Counted from the stretch's first letter, positions 1-11,853 are shown. The stretch: 64,000 bases of DNA from Episyrphus balteatus (GCF_945859705.1 NC_079134.1:81932275-81996274); one strand, 5' to 3'. A program made the numbers and translations. Notes: a model not told the origin generated them from the sequence alone.

Positions 1-493
1 TCATACTTTTATATCTGGCTCATTTTTTTAGATATCTTCTTGAAATAAATTTTGTTGATAAGATACTGATATCTATATATATCTAACTATATACTTAAGA
101 AAAAAATCATAAAATTATATTTCTAATAATTCTAAAACACGTTTTTCTATAACCCTTTTTGAAAATTTTTCTTCAACTTTGAAAAGGTTTTTAAAAAATG
201 TGTTACGAATTGAGAAAAAAAATATATATAAAACAAAAACAAAAGTACGTATACGCCTTAGTGACCAATTTAGTAGTTTTTTCTTAAATCTAAACATTTT
301 CGGAATCTAAACATCCTCAAAAAGACAACTAATAGCTAAAGGATATAAACAAATAATAATAAACATTTTAAGACGATGAGGCACCCTGTCATGCAAATGG
401 AATTCGAAATTCTTGGTTTGGAATTCTCAAGTGTAGCTTGGCTTATCACCAGTTTCTCTAAATCGGTCTTTTTCTTTTGGACCACCAACCTAA
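1..493. other. AT-rich stretch without a recognised gene
   Basis: AT-rich DNA with short A and T runs. Short open frames exist on both strands but have low-complexity products and no recognisable domain. It ends at the left terminal repeat of the next element. Confidence 0.6.
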
Positions 494-2315
494 GGCTAGG
501 CGCACACATGCGATTTTCAGTCGTTGCTACTAAAAATCGCAGTCGCAACATAAAATTACCGTGCACACACCTGCGACTAAAAAATCGCGCGACTATTTTT
601 TATTGCAAGAAAAAACATTATGTTTGGTCGAAAAAAAGCTGACCGTTTTTCGATAAAAATAAAATGCATCATCTCAAGATCAAAAGAGCCAGGAGATACT
701 CACTGTTCAAATCTAATGGTCAAATGACCGCAAAGAAAACAATCACGAAATCCGTTCGTAATAGAAAATTTCATACAAATGGTATCTACGATCGGATTTT
801 ATGATAAGGTGAATTCATGAAACGGTGTAAGCTCTGGTAAAAGTGGTAAAGTGATAAATGTCTCAAAATTTGGTAAGGGTTTGACAGCTTGTTTACCAGA
901 TTATAAATAGAAATAGATTCTCTGCAATGTGTATGTTTGTATCTTATTTTAGGCCCCACGAGTACCATTATTTCACCAAAGCATTGAATACTCATTCTAT
1001 AGTACTGGGTAAATTTCTGAGGGTCTTCTCTTAAATTTTTATGAATTTTATGGAATTGTCCTTTTAAATTTCCTATCGATTATAAAAAAAGAGCCACTAC
1101 ACCGAAAAAAAAACCAATATCAAATTAACATTTTTTAAATATCGAATTAACATTTTTTAAATATCAGCCAAAAATGCTCTATAAAATGTGTTTTATGATA
1201 TTTAAAAAGTTAAAACAACATTTTTATTATCAGGATGATATTTAAATGTCACATTTAAATAAAAAATTTAAATAAAAAATTCTTAATGTGTACTAATTTA
1301 AAGGCGCTTTGTGTTTTTTCGAAGTAAAATGTATGATTTACTGAGAAAATTTGATCGGCACTAAGATTTTACTTCACATAGTTTGGGAGAAAATAACAAA
1401 ACAATTATATCACGTATAATAGAAAAAATAATATCACCATTATTTTGTAAAGAATATTCACTTTCAGTAATGTTTTGAAAAAAGAAAGAAAATACTTAAA
1501 ATAATAAAAATAATAAAAAAGAAAAGGAAAGAAATAGGTTTCATTATAATAAACTAAAACGTAAAGTCTAGTCAACATTGATATTTTAATTGTCAAAGTG
1601 AAATTTTCACTATCCACTTAAACTTTAAAAAATGTCAAAATGATATTTTAATTGTCAAAGTGAAATTTTCACTATCCCACCTGAAATTAAAAAATGTCAA
1701 AATGATATGATAAAATATCAAAATTGATATTTTAATTGTTGGACGACTTTTGTCACTGAAAAATGTTAATTTGATAACTAGCTGTTATTATCAAATTTTT
1801 TTTCGATGTATACAACACTTTCTAGTAATATCCATTATTGTACTTAAAATAATTGTTCCAAGTGTCGCACGCGCGGGCAGGTGCATTATATTCTGTATAA
1901 TATATCCTTATGTGCAGCAAAAAAATCGCGAAAAATAGAACCGGATCCATTTTTTTAAACTTTGCGATTTTAAAATCGCAAGTCTGTGCGCTCTCATTTA
2001 AAATAATGTGTTTCGTTTCTTGCGTCTAAAAAATCGAGTGGTTGAAAATCGCATGTGTGCGCATGATTTGGCCTCTTTGCGACTGCTACTTTTTAGTCGT
2101 TTTCGGTTTAGTCGCAAGTGTGTGCATAACTATGCTGGTCCATTTGTTCCATTTTAATTTGCGACAATCGTGTCGCCAAAAAAATGGGACAGTTTTCAAT
2201 TTTTTAATCGCGGCTATTTTTTAGAAGCATGTGTGTTTACCGGCATTGAAATGCATGTGATCCATTTTTGCGACTGAATAATCGTGCGACTAAAATCGCA
2301 TGTGTGCGCCTAGCC
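494..2315. mobile_element. Non-autonomous TIR element with subterminal repeats
   Basis: The left end begins GGCTAGGCGCACACATGCG and the right end is its exact inverse; 24 bp match perfectly (494-517 with 2292-2315). Inside both ends, variants of TGCGACTAAAAATCGC recur in both orientations (about 530-600 and 1940-2290), as expected of subterminal transposase-binding repeats. No transposase is encoded. Flanking TAA and AAA give no clear TSD, so the superfamily is unassigned. The middle carries a second inverted-repeat structure. Confidence 0.8.
1118..1776. repeat. Nested inverted-repeat segment with internal direct repeats
   Basis: A 17-bp inverted pair (TATCAAATTAACATTTT at 1118-1134 and its complement at 1760-1776) bounds about 660 bp inside the larger TIR element. 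Within it, units containing GATATTTTAATTGTCAAAG recur near 1577, 1641 and 1719. Probably a smaller element inserted in the larger one; the exact borders are uncertain. Confidence 0.45.
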
Positions 2316-4859
2316 AAAGAAGACCTCTCCTCAAAAAGGGAAATTTTCTTAGGCCACGTTTAGATCTTGAATTTGAGTAAGTTTCTTCCATCGTTTTGTT
2401 GATTAATTAAATTCTTAGATTTGCTATAAATTATTAGCAACTTTTTTTCTCATAATCTATGTAGTTGTTATATTCAGCAGTACCATATATAAAAAAAGAG
2501 AGGTTAAGAGAATTGGGTTATCCAGAGGAAACCTAAAGCAAGCGAGCTTTATATTAATGATTTTATATTCTCCGAAAAAAAAAACTCAGGTAAATTTCTC
2601 TAAAACAATCGAGCTGTCTCATTTCTAACCAGGTTTTTTAAATAGGCTTTTCTGTTTGGTGCTGTAAAGGAATTATTCAGTTTGACTTCTCACCCACGTG
2701 CACGAGGGTGAGCGTTTTTTTCCAATAAAGAAGCCCAGAAAGGAAGATAAGTGCTCCGAGAAGCGGCAAATAAAAATCATCTAACAGTGACGCTCTCAAC
2801 CAAGTCTAGAGATATCCACGTTTAAGCTTCTCAATAACGGCACTATTCCAAAGCCTGAAGTCGAGCAGAGCCTTCCAATAATTTGCTGATTGGCAAAAAA
2901 AAGTCATTATTCACGTTACATAAAAGGAACAAAAAAAAAACATAGTTTATCAGCGGTAAGGGGGTAGCCAATCTCATACGGAAGCCTGGGCATCGGAATG
3001 TGTACGAGGGAGGGGGTTTATTAATATAAAAAGTGAAAATTAAAACAAAAAAAAAATTACAAAAAAAAAAAAATATAAAAAAAAAGAAGAAAAAGATTTA
3101 TAGCTAAAGTAAAGTAAAAAAAATTAAGTAAATCAAAAGAAAAAGAGAGAAAATAGTTAAAATTTAAATAAAAGAAAGAAATTAGTATACAAAAAAAATC
3201 ATAGTAAAGTGCAAGGTAAAAGGAAAAAAAAGGTAAAAGACATTAATTGCTAACAAAAAAAAAGAGAGAAAAGAGCTCAATTAAAATATTAACAGTGATT
3301 GTGTAATAGTTTGGCTGCGAGTTACATACGTCATCAAATATCATCTTCGTTGCTAAAGGAACCCCGTTGGATTTTGTGCACAAACTCAACATAAGCGGCA
3401 AGTCTTCAAAATTTTATAACAGTTATTTCCTCTCATAACAGGCCAAACTATTAATATCTATAGCTTAGCTCTTTTTACACATTGATGAATTAAACTAAAC
3501 AAAAAAAAAAGAAAAAAAGTAAACAAACGATTTGTTAAAGCAATTGAAATAAAATTTCTGTTAGGTACCTACGCATGCACTTATAAATTAGAGTTAAAAT
3601 TTAAATAAATATATTAGCGAATAAGAATACAACAAAAATATATTAATCAAATCTCTCAAATAAATTTTTGAAGAAAACATAATGCATATGCAAATGAATA
3701 TAAATTAAGTTAATGATGAATTCAGTAATGATTAATTTTTATATTTTTAAATAAACAGTATATTAAAGAATTAATATGAATTTTTAAATAAGACAACCAT
3801 ATGGGTGTAAGTGTGCAAAATGTAAGTGCCGATTTTCTTGATTTAGTGTGATCAAACAAAAATACTGGTCCAAGGACATCTCCTTAAAATCATGAGTGCG
3901 TGAGCTGTCAAGGCGTTGCCGAAAGGCGATATTGGGAGGGAAGAGAGGCGCTCAAGGTGACATCCATCAGTCACTCATAGCTTTAGTAGGGTGAAGTATT
4001 TAGTCCGTCCGTTGTTAGTTTGTCCCCAAGTCTTGGCATGAAGTATATTTTTCTTTTTGATTTATTCGACTGGCTGTGTGAGGACAAGGACCACCCCATT
4101 CCGGCGTTCCTAGCCGCGCTTCTGCAAACATGCCAAGCAAGGTCCTCACAACAGTTACATCAACTCCGTCGTAGCAAATGCTTACATATGCCTGCTTTCT
4201 TAGTAGTCTAGAATGTAAGCTTAATAGTTTGTGTGTAATATTTAAAAAAAATTTTATCCGACCGAATCCGAGCCCGTTGTTTAGAGCACCATCTTTATAA
4301 ATTTAACCCTTTAGGTAGTATTTTTCCTATCTGTAAAGGGGAGGGTTGGTGTTATTTGGCTAGCTTAAAGTGACATGGGGTAGTTTAAACCAAGAATATA
4401 ACTACTGAATACATAACGTAACATAAGAAAGAGTGAGTAAAAACAATTAATTTTTAAGGTTTTTTTAAGAGTAAAGCACTGTCAGAGCGATCAACGAATG
4501 AATTTTCTATTTTCTAACAAAATCTGGATAATAAAGTAGCAATCTAACTAAAGTTTAAATTAAAAAAAAAATATATATTTCAATTTCTAAAGCCCAGTAT
4601 CCTGCTGAAGCGAAACGGAAATTTGTATAAAAAAACAGCAGAACGAAAAATTTTGTTATGCTTTTCGTTTCACAGAACTTGAATACTTGGAAAGTTTTCA
4701 ATAATGTTTCACTAATGTTTTTTCAGGTAAAATTCCTTGGTCCAAAAGAATTTTGCACCTTGTGAGTTTTTAATTCTTCAAAATTATTTTCAAGTTTTAA
4801 TTTATTGACATTATTTAATTTTGACTTTCGTTGCTGACTTTGGAGGCTACGACTGGAGG
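2316..4859. other. Gene-free interval with low-complexity DNA
   Basis: No coding region recognised. About 3020-3260 is very A-rich low-complexity sequence. About 3890-4215 is distinctly richer in GC than its surroundings and could be a transcribed non-coding or UTR segment, with a donor-like AATGTAAGC near 4210; this is a guess from composition only. The rest shows nothing. Confidence 0.4.
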
Positions 4860-4904
4860 TACGACTCCAGCCAAACTAAAAACCAAGAAGGAAGTCCAAT
4901 GATC

Positions 4905-6163
4905 TGTAGTTATTTCAAAAGTAAATCATGGTTGTTGACACGATCAAACGCTTTCGATAAATCCAAATATGCAACATCAGTTTGATATCCATTTTGATTC
5001 TTCACGATAACATCTGAGCAAAACTCCATCAGGTTTGTTGCAGTTCATAAAACCGTGTTGATGTGGCGAGATAACATTTTTGTATTTTTTCTCAATAGTA
5101 GTTAAGATAATCTTTTCAAATAACTTAAGATACATGACAGCTTGGCAATCGCTCTGTAGTTTGAAATATTACATTTGTTTCCGCTCTTAAATAGAGGTAA
5201 AATTGTTGAAGACTTCCAGAGGCTTGGAAAAATACCCGTGCGAATCGATAAGTTTCACACAGTGGACGAGCTAAAACAGATATAAAACGTTTAACAATAA
5301 AAGGTGGTATTTCATCTGGACCGACAGATAATGAATCATTAAGTTCAGAGACATGGTTCGATTTCGTTAATTTCTGGTTTAGCAACGTCGAGTTGAGAAA
5401 AGGTTGATATGGACTTTAAATAAATTTCTCTTATATCACAGTTTTTATCACAGGTGTTATTGTAGGTATTATCACAGGTATTGTAGTTATTATCACAGGT
5501 ATTATCACAGGTATTATCACAGTTTGTAGGTTTCTTATAAACGCTTTGGAAGAAGTTTGAAAACATATCACATATAGTTGCAGGATCATTAGAAGAACAG
5601 TTTTTGTAAGTCATCACAGCTGGAAAATGGTTTGCCTTTCTTTTAACGTTGACAAATTGCCAAAATTTTTTAGGGTCAACTAATAATTCATTTTTCACTT
5701 TATTAATGTAATCTTGGTAGCTCGATCTTGTTTCAGCATGAAATTTTCTCCTTACTGAAGAGTACTTAGTATAGTCCACGGCTGATTTCGATTGTAAATA
5801 TTTTCTATAAAGTTTGGTTTTAGTATTTCTTAGTTTTTTAATGTCACTAGTAAACCATTTTGGACTTATAGTCTCCGACTGACATTTTTTAAATGGAACA
5901 CATAAAGACAAAAAGTTTTTAAAAACTGAATAAAATACAGCACAACAGCGTTCAACATCAGTTTCTTCACAAAAATTTGTCCAGTCATGATTTTCCGCAA
6001 GGGTTTTACATCGGATGCAATCAATTCTTTTAAAATCGGGAACTCTTTCAACGCAAAAATTTGGTTTTGATGGCTCATCAATAGAGAATTTTATGTCAAT
6101 GATGAACAGAATTTTCAAACAAAAAATTATCGTCTGCAGAAATTGAAACAAGTTCGGGTACAT
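4905..6163 (-). pseudogene. LINE ORF2 linker and 5' half of reverse transcriptase
   Basis: The 6163-5345 frame includes the endonuclease end, a linker (KWFTSDIKKLRNTKTKLYRK, then FWQFVNVKRK) and a repetitive CDNT-rich insert. A shifted frame (5385-5125) has GPDEIPPFIVKRF, the RT palm entry motif. Further left, SPHQHGF and DLSKAFDRVN are readable in other frames to about 4905. The second catalytic motif (FADD/YADD) and everything 3' of it are absent. At least three frameshifts separate the blocks. Confidence 0.65.
5446..5527 (-). repeat. Coding minisatellite, 12-bp period (CDNT repeats)
   Basis: About seven imperfect 12-bp units of the GGTATTATCACA type (plus strand) lie inside the LINE ORF2 linker and read on the minus strand as repeats of Cys-Asp-Asn-Thr with Tyr-Asn variants. 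The frame is kept because the period is a multiple of three. The related plus-strand element has lost this region, so age and function are unknown. Confidence 0.7.
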
Positions 6164-6800
6164 CCGTAAAGATCAAGTCCAAGATTTTACCTTTCGAGTT
6201 GACGACATTATTTATCTGGTAACACCCAATACTGGCACATTCATCAGTAAAGTAACTCTCAGTTTCCGAAGCAACTTCTCTTAAATCCAGAGGAAAAAGA
6301 GGTGACATGAAGGATCCGCCTTCTGGATCGGACATCCAATTAACATTTGATAAATTAAAATCTCCAAGAATAAAACAATTGGCTGTAGGAAATCTCGCAT
6401 TCGCACGAACTACAGCATCAGCGTGTAGTTTATAAACAGATTTTTGGGAAAGGGGAGGGATATACGAACATGTGAATATAAATTGGCGTTTCATAATTAT
6501 TGCTTTAACACATATAAATTCGATAGAATTAACGTTTTCAATGCTAATACAATTAGAATGAAATGAGGAACGAATGGCAATTAGGACTCCACCTCCAATA
6601 GACGAGCCACTATTACATGCATTTCTATCACAACGATAAACATTAAAGTCACTGCACAGTATTTCACTATCAAAAACAGAATCATTTAGCCAAGTTTCAG
6701 ATAAAACAAAACAATTACATCATAGTCAGTACAAAAAGATTTTTTATATAAATCATTAAGTTTCGATTTCATTCCACTAGTGTTATGGTAAAATAAATTT
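6096..6800 (-). pseudogene. LINE ORF2 N-terminal AP endonuclease relic
   Basis: The segment 6494-6096 reads with SYIPPLSQKSVY, ILGDFNLSNVNW and LDLIFTDVPELV, the GDFN and LDLxFT motifs of LINE apurinic endonucleases that nick target DNA. Upstream, to about 6800, the family's HNTSGMKSKLNDLY start is visible in other frames, so indels have broken the domain. It aligns by eye with the plus-strand copies at 53588 and 58334. The ORF2 of this copy cannot be expressed intact. Confidence 0.7.
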
Positions 6801-7129
6801 AAAGTATTATTGTAATATAATCGTTTTTTGGATGAACTGAATTATTTACCACAACATGATTTAGTTGCGCAAGTCTTAGGGGCTTTCGGGGGCGATGTTC
6901 AAACTCGCGCACAAAAACATATTCAGGCCAAAACTTTGGGTTTATTAAAATGTTGAACAAATAGTTTGGTACAGTTAATTTAAAGGAGGAGATCTCTCTA
7001 ACACTTTGAAATTCATATTTAAATACCTATGTTAATTCCTACTATGTTGTCATGACCTGAGGTTTTTTGAATGTAAGACAAGACATCACCAACAGTAGTT
7101 GAAGATTCTAAGCGAGTTAAAAATTACAC

Positions 7130-7764
7130 TTAAGGTGGAGGTATAGCTTTAAGTTGCAGGGTTTGGTTAGAAGATTTATATTGTAACTCAGTTGGACCTG
7201 AATTATTTTCACTTATGTTAGGACTAGGATTAAGAATTTCGTTTAAACGAGCCGATTGGGAAGCATTTTCTACTTCCATATCCATAGATTCCGGAGAAGT
7301 TTTACTTTTATCGTCACCAATGGTTTTTTGGTTTGCATCAGTTTCCATTGAAGTTGGTTCATGGGTGATAGGTGGGTTTTGGGAAAGTTCTTTAATCATA
7401 GCCTTTTCCGCAAGGTGAAGCTTTTTATTTATTGATTCTGATGACTGCTCAGCTTTTCTTTTGTTGCTTCGCGCCATGGGGGTTCTTTAATTAAACCAGC
7501 AACCAATGCTTTTATATCAATTAAGAAAATTTGAATTTCAGTTAATTTAATACTATTTTCTTCAACTTTTGAGCAAAGTGATATCACATTCTCAAAATTA
7601 CATTTATCACAAAAGAAGTGAAAATTAGATACATTTTTAATTTTCTCAAATGCTTTCAAGTCAATTTTACCACAACTTACATGAATAGTGGATTTACAAA
7701 TACCACTGCACAAAATTGTTTTTTCATTAGGTAGTAAATCTTTTAAACACACTAAACAAGCCAT
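7130..7764 (-). pseudogene. LINE ORF1 with N-terminal PHD-like zinc finger
   Basis: Starting at the Met of MACLVCLKDLL (codon 7764-7762), the N-terminus holds a C-x2-C, C-x3-C, H-x2-C, C-x2-C series over about 55 residues, the C4HC3 pattern of a PHD finger. An acidic, Ser/Pro-rich segment with a KRK basic patch follows. The frame changes between about 7477 and 7429, so the two halves lie in different frames. The finger matches those encoded at 52722 and 57468 in spacing and in the HFFCDKCNF ending. The product would bind element RNA or chromatin; that role is inferred from LINE ORF1 proteins generally. Confidence 0.7.
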
Positions 7765-7800
7765 GGTGGAAAAATTATTTAAAACGCAAAGTGTCAACAC

Positions 7801-8261
7801 TGATTGAAATTAATAAATTTGCCTTTCAGTATACTTCAATTTTTTTTTTATGGGTTTGTATGTTGTGCACCTTAAAGTATGCAATAAAATGCGATGCAGA
7901 ATTTTACTTAATTCACTCAAAATAATAATAAAATGAGAGACTGAATTATTGTTATAAAATGTCAAACAAATCAATTAACTCGAAGAATAATCCAATTATT
8001 TCAAGAAAATAAAACACTAATTAATTGCACAAAATCAAAAGCACTTTCCAAAAAATGTTAATGAAAAACAAAGCTAACAGCTTTAATTTATATATTCTTA
8101 ACACTTAAATTTATAACAAGTAGGAAATATTAAGTAAAAAAGTTTCAAAGGTAGAGCACAAATGAACAACAACTTATACGCTTGAGAGCAGAGTTGGTAT
8201 AATGTTCATGTGTAATCACAGAAATAACAAAAAATGATAGATTTTCTCCTCTCAGATGAAC
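7801..8261. other. Putative 5' UTR and flank of the PHD-ORF1 LINE
   Basis: A/T-rich non-coding sequence upstream (on the minus strand) of ORF1. The 5' terminus of the LINE must lie here but no TSD could be identified. No other feature seen. Confidence 0.35.
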
Positions 8262-8269
8262 CTACCTAG

Positions 8270-8925
8270 CAGCGTTGCCGCGAAGAAAAAAGCAGAGAGG
8301 GCCATTTGGAATTTTTTTGAGGGCCATTTGACAAAATTATGGGCCAAATATTTTACTAACAAAATTTTCCTAAAAACATAATAATGCAATTTATTAAAAA
8401 TTTTATTTATTCTTTTTTATTTGTTTAAAGCATTAATAGCCGATTTCATAAACATTTAACAGGCTTTTAAAATTTTAAATGACGTTTTTGTATGGGACAC
8501 AAAAAACGATAAATATTTAAAAGGCCTTTATTGGCCATACATTTGTTAAATCTTATTATATAAACTTAAAAAAAAACACAGATGAACATTTTAAACTTTT
8601 ACTTCACAGACATCTTTTAGCTTTGAGCCACTTATTAAAAATAAATAAATACAACTGACGTGAGAAAAATCAAATTACTAAACGAGATAAATTAATTAAT
8701 TCAGTATACATAGGTACCTATTTATGTGTGGTGAATACACATTGTAGTTGCGATGCATAGCGATGATATATATTTAATTTTGTAAAGCCTTTTAATTATT
8801 ACTAAGCACCATATGAAGATGAATCTACTTAAACTTGGATTCGTGGGCCATTTCTAATTGGCCCGGGCAAAGGGCCCGGGCATAGGGGGCCAAATGGCCC
8901 GATCGGGCACTTTGTGGCAACGCTG
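8270..8925. mobile_element. hAT-like non-autonomous element
   Basis: Ends CAGCGTTGCC and GGCAACGCTG form the TIR, flanked by a perfect 8-bp TSD CTACCTAG (8262-8269 and 8926-8933). An 8-bp TSD with CAG...CTG termini is typical of hAT transposons. Subterminal GGGCCATTTGG and CCAAATGGCCC motifs repeat in opposite orientation. It is 656 bp with no transposase, so it would have been moved in trans. Confidence 0.85.
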
Positions 8926-8933
8926 CTACCTAG

Positions 8934-9379
8934 ATATATTAGGTAAATACATTATAATAACATTGACACGTTCATTATCTGTACAGAATTTCGTTCACAT
9001 TTGAATATGACTTAGTAAATGCTAACTGTGCAAATTTAAAATATATACCTACTCTTAAAATAAAAAAATTACCACCTAGGTAACTACCTACCTACATTTT
9101 TTTTTACCCAACCAATGTTTTAATAAAAAGATACCTACAAATAATCAATATGTAGACCTCGGATTTTGCATATTTGCTCATTTTTTAAGGATTAATATAG
9201 GTAAATTCTGATGACACCAAAATTCGTTTCATCGAAAATAAAGTTGAAAGCGATATGCATATTTAATTATTTTTGCATATTAGCAGAAATTGAATATATG
9301 CATAATATATGCAAAATATGCAAACATTTTCTATGTTAAACAAATTAAAAAAAATACATTAAGATGATTCAGAAGATAA
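8934..9379. other. AT-rich interval, no gene
   Basis: Contains clustered TGCATAT and ATATGCA words at about 9165-9345 and short TACC/GGTA repeats. No gene or element boundary recognised. Confidence 0.4.
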
Positions 9380-9382
9380 TAA

Positions 9383-9496
9383 CCCTGTTCCATTGGAGGT
9401 GGTAGTTTACTCGTGAGTAGAAATCTAGTACAACATGTGTTATTTGTAGTACTAGATCTACTCATGAGTAAACTACCACCTCCAATGGAACGGGGC
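9383..9496. repeat. Near-perfect 114-bp hairpin (tiny MITE)
   Basis: GTTCCATTGGAGGTGGTAG near the left end is repeated inverted at the right end, and the arms (about 50 bp each) pair almost completely around a loop near 9436. TAA lies on both sides. The length and structure fit a minimal foldback MITE. Confidence 0.75.
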
Positions 9497-9632
9497 TAAT
9501 ATACATATTCATATTTTATAAATTATTTTCACCTATTGAAGTAGACCAAATGAATACATAATTGTACCAATAGGTGTTCAAAATAATTTGTATGCCAATA
9601 CACAACCATAATTTTCGTAAATTATTGAATAA

Positions 9633-10057
9633 TGTCGTTTTCCAAAATTATGGAAAACTCACTCCTTTTTCGTGCAATTTTGGAATTTGTTCACGACGAA
9701 TTTGACAAGTGAAGTGATTTGACGTTTGCTTTGCATGTGTTTTTAATACTCAACAATAAATAAAATAATAACAAAATCTTTTAAATTCACTTTTATTGAT
9801 TTTTTACAAAACTATATTGAATTTTTTTTATAAATAAGTATAATTTTCTTCACAAAAAAAAAATTAAAACAACCACCCAAGAATTTGACAAGTAGTCCAT
9901 GAAGTCAAATGTAGAAGTATTGGTAATCACTCCGTCACTCCTTCAAAATTTTGGGAGTGAAAAATTGACTCCTTTTTAAATTTTGGATTTGAAATCACTC
10001 CTTTTGGGAGTGATTATATAGCCAGGAGTGATACTTTTTGAATTTTGGAAAACGACA
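9633..10057. mobile_element. PIF/Harbinger-like MITE
   Basis: TIRs TGTCGTTTTCCAAAATT and AATTTTGGAAAACGACA bound a 425-bp element flanked by TAA on each side (9630-9632 and 10058-10060), the 3-bp TSD typical of PIF/Harbinger. Subterminal ACTCCTTTT-type motifs recur. Related termini occur at 11286-11495 and at 38823. Confidence 0.75.
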
Positions 10058-10060
10058 TAA

Positions 10061-10416
10061 GAGACGTTTATGTTGAATTATTAAATCCTTTAATAATTTT
10101 AATTTACTACCCCAATTCCAATTTCCAATAAAAAGAAGGTAATTTTTCCAATCTTTTTTTTTTACAAAATCTCAGAAAATGGTGTACTTTATTTAAATTA
10201 TTCGAGCACAAACCAGCTTAACTGCAGCCACCTGTGTGATAATATGAGACAATTTTCAACTATGTCTCCTCCCCTGTGCCACGTAGTTCTATGTTATATG
10301 TTCTTTCTTTGTGTCTATCTGTCTCTCTCTTGTGTCATTGTCTTGTGTTGTCTCAGCCAAATGGCCTCAGTTGCCGGTGCTGTTAAATGTCTGTACTTCA
10401 TACATTTATGTGCAAT
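10061..10416. other. Interval without recognised gene
   Basis: Pyrimidine-rich DNA (TGTCTGTCTCTC near 10315-10335) between two transposons. An open frame crosses into the hAT element but has no recognisable domain. Confidence 0.35.
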
Positions 10417-10842
10417 CAGAGCCGGTTTTAGGGGGGGGGGCAGCCTGGGCCGTCGCCCAGGGGCGCAAGAATTGAGGGGCGCCGCAGGCGCCCCGAACTT
10501 TTACAAAAGTTATATAAATAACGAAGTCTTTCCAATCGATGTTTTATTTTTTTTTACATTCACAAAGGCGCCCCAATTTTTTTCTATTTTACATTTTCAA
10601 CGGCGCTCGTATTGTTTGTCCTAAACTTTTTGAAGAATGAAGGCGCCCCCCAATTTTGGGTTAATTTATTTGGCTTCCGGAAGGACAATGGTGTCCAAAA
10701 TCTTCGTTCATCTTTGAAGAACAAGGCGCCCCAATTTCTTTTGAAAGACTAAAGCAATCCTAATATTCCTCCTACCAATTTAATTTTTGCAAAGGTGCCC
10801 CTATAATAATGAATAAGGAAAGAGAAGGGGACGGACAGAATC

Positions 10843-10975
10843 CCGAAATTAAAAATCCAGAAAGCCCAAAATCCAGAAAACCCTAAATTCCGAAAACCCA
10901 AAAACACAAAATCCCGAAAACCCACAATCCCAAAATCCCGAAATCCCGAAAACCCAAAATCCAGAAATGCCAAAA
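10843..10975. repeat. Minisatellite of AAATCCCGAAAACCC-type units
   Basis: Imperfect short units built from AAAATCC[C/A]GAAA and AACCC follow each other for about 130 bp inside the hAT-like element. The minus-strand frame through it reads as F/G-rich repeats and is a by-product of the repeat, not a gene. Confidence 0.75.
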
Positions 10976-11033
10976 ATTGACAGCTTCTCCATTTCTCATA
11001 AAAACTATGTTTGTGTGTGAGAATAAAAAAATA

Positions 11034-11264
11034 GGTCTGTTCGTTGTTCCCCCTTCCAGGGCACTCTAAGTCATTTCAATTAACTGTGAAAAAAATCAGA
11101 GTTTCTCGGGTTTTCATTTTACATCGAACACCTCAGAGCTTTAGTTTCATCAGCGAACATCGAACACAGAGGAAATAACTCTGGTTGAAAAAGGAGCTAC
11201 AAAAAACGCTTGACAACGAATTCGGAGCGACCCAGAGTGCCCTAGAGTTCACAACGAACAAACC
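11034..11264. mobile_element. Small TIR element nested in the hAT-like element
   Basis: GGTCTGTTCGTTGTTC at left is matched inverted by CACAACGAACAAACC at right, with GGGCACTCTAAG and CAGAGTGCCCT just inside. About 231 bp. The TSD is not clear. Confidence 0.65.
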
Positions 11265-11285
11265 TTATACATACTTATAAAGGTA

Positions 11286-11495
11286 TGTTGTTTTCGATTG
11301 GCCGTCCGGAAGCGCCTGGAATCATTAAGAAGCGTGCTGCAAGTTTTTTATTCTCCTAGTGAAAAAACAATAACAAAATATTTGATTTTTCACCAATACA
11401 GATATTAAATTTTAGAATTGGGTGGAAGCGATTCAAAGTTTTTTATTGGATTTCAGAATGAGTGAATCATTGAGTGATTCCAATCGAAAACGACA
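11286..11495. mobile_element. PIF/Harbinger-like MITE, nested copy
   Basis: TIRs TGTTGTTTTCGATTGG and CCAATCGAAAACGACA enclose 210 bp. The flanks are GTA and TTA, a weak match to the 3-bp TWA target of this group. The inner right half aligns by eye with 38823-38910 (CACTCATTCT and CGCTTCCAC blocks). Confidence 0.7.
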
Positions 11496-11853
11496 TTAAT
11501 GTACCTAGTTGAAAAAGTGTTTGAAAAAATATTGTTCAAATAAAACCAACTGTACCTAATCTTTAAACAAAAAAGTCAGAGATAAAGGTAGTCTTGTCAA
11601 TTGAGCCTAAATGACATGAATAATTAATTTTTTTTTTTAAGTTAACCTTTTTAAATTAATACACTGCACATTTTTAAGAAATGCATTAACAAGTATATGA
11701 GAGGTAAGACATAATCTGCTATTGCTTTTTTTCGTGATTTTAAAAAATTGTTTTTAGATGAATTTTTTTTTAGAGGCGCCACTTGCAATCTTGCCCAGGG
11801 GCGCCGGTAGTGCTTAAACCGGCACTGTGTGCAATGTACAGTGTATATTATAT

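Larger units (their letters stand above)
4860..8250 (-). mobile_element. Decayed non-LTR retrotransposon (LINE) with PHD-finger ORF1
   Basis: Read on the minus strand, the order is a PHD-type ORF1 (7764-7130), an AP endonuclease (about 6800-6096), a linker (6163-5345) and the first half of a reverse transcriptase (5385-about 4905). The same order and similar proteins occur in the plus-strand element at 52.7-64 kb, so both belong to one family in the Jockey/CR1 group of LINEs (clade not fixed). The copy lacks the catalytic YADD half of RT and its 3' end. Loss of the 3' rather than the 5' end is unusual for target-primed insertion and suggests later deletion. Several frameshifts make it dead. 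Confidence 0.75.
10417..11827. mobile_element. hAT-like non-autonomous element with nested insertions
   Basis: The terminus CAGAGCCGGTTTTAG at left and the matching inverted CTTAAACCGGCACTG at right lie next to a perfect 8-bp TSD TGTGCAAT (10409-10416, 11828-11835). It is 1411 bp and codes for no transposase. GGCGCCCC-type motifs recur in both subterminal parts. It contains a minisatellite and at least two smaller inverted-repeat elements, listed separately. Confidence 0.85.

Noticed and set aside
3890..4215. Host-gene exon or ncRNA in the GC-richer patch
   Set aside because: Only composition and one donor-like site support it; no domain and no partner exon, so it is mentioned but not called.
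10749..10973. Minus-strand frame of F/G-rich repeats
   Set aside because: It is the translation of the AAATCCCGAAAACCC minisatellite inside a hAT-like element.
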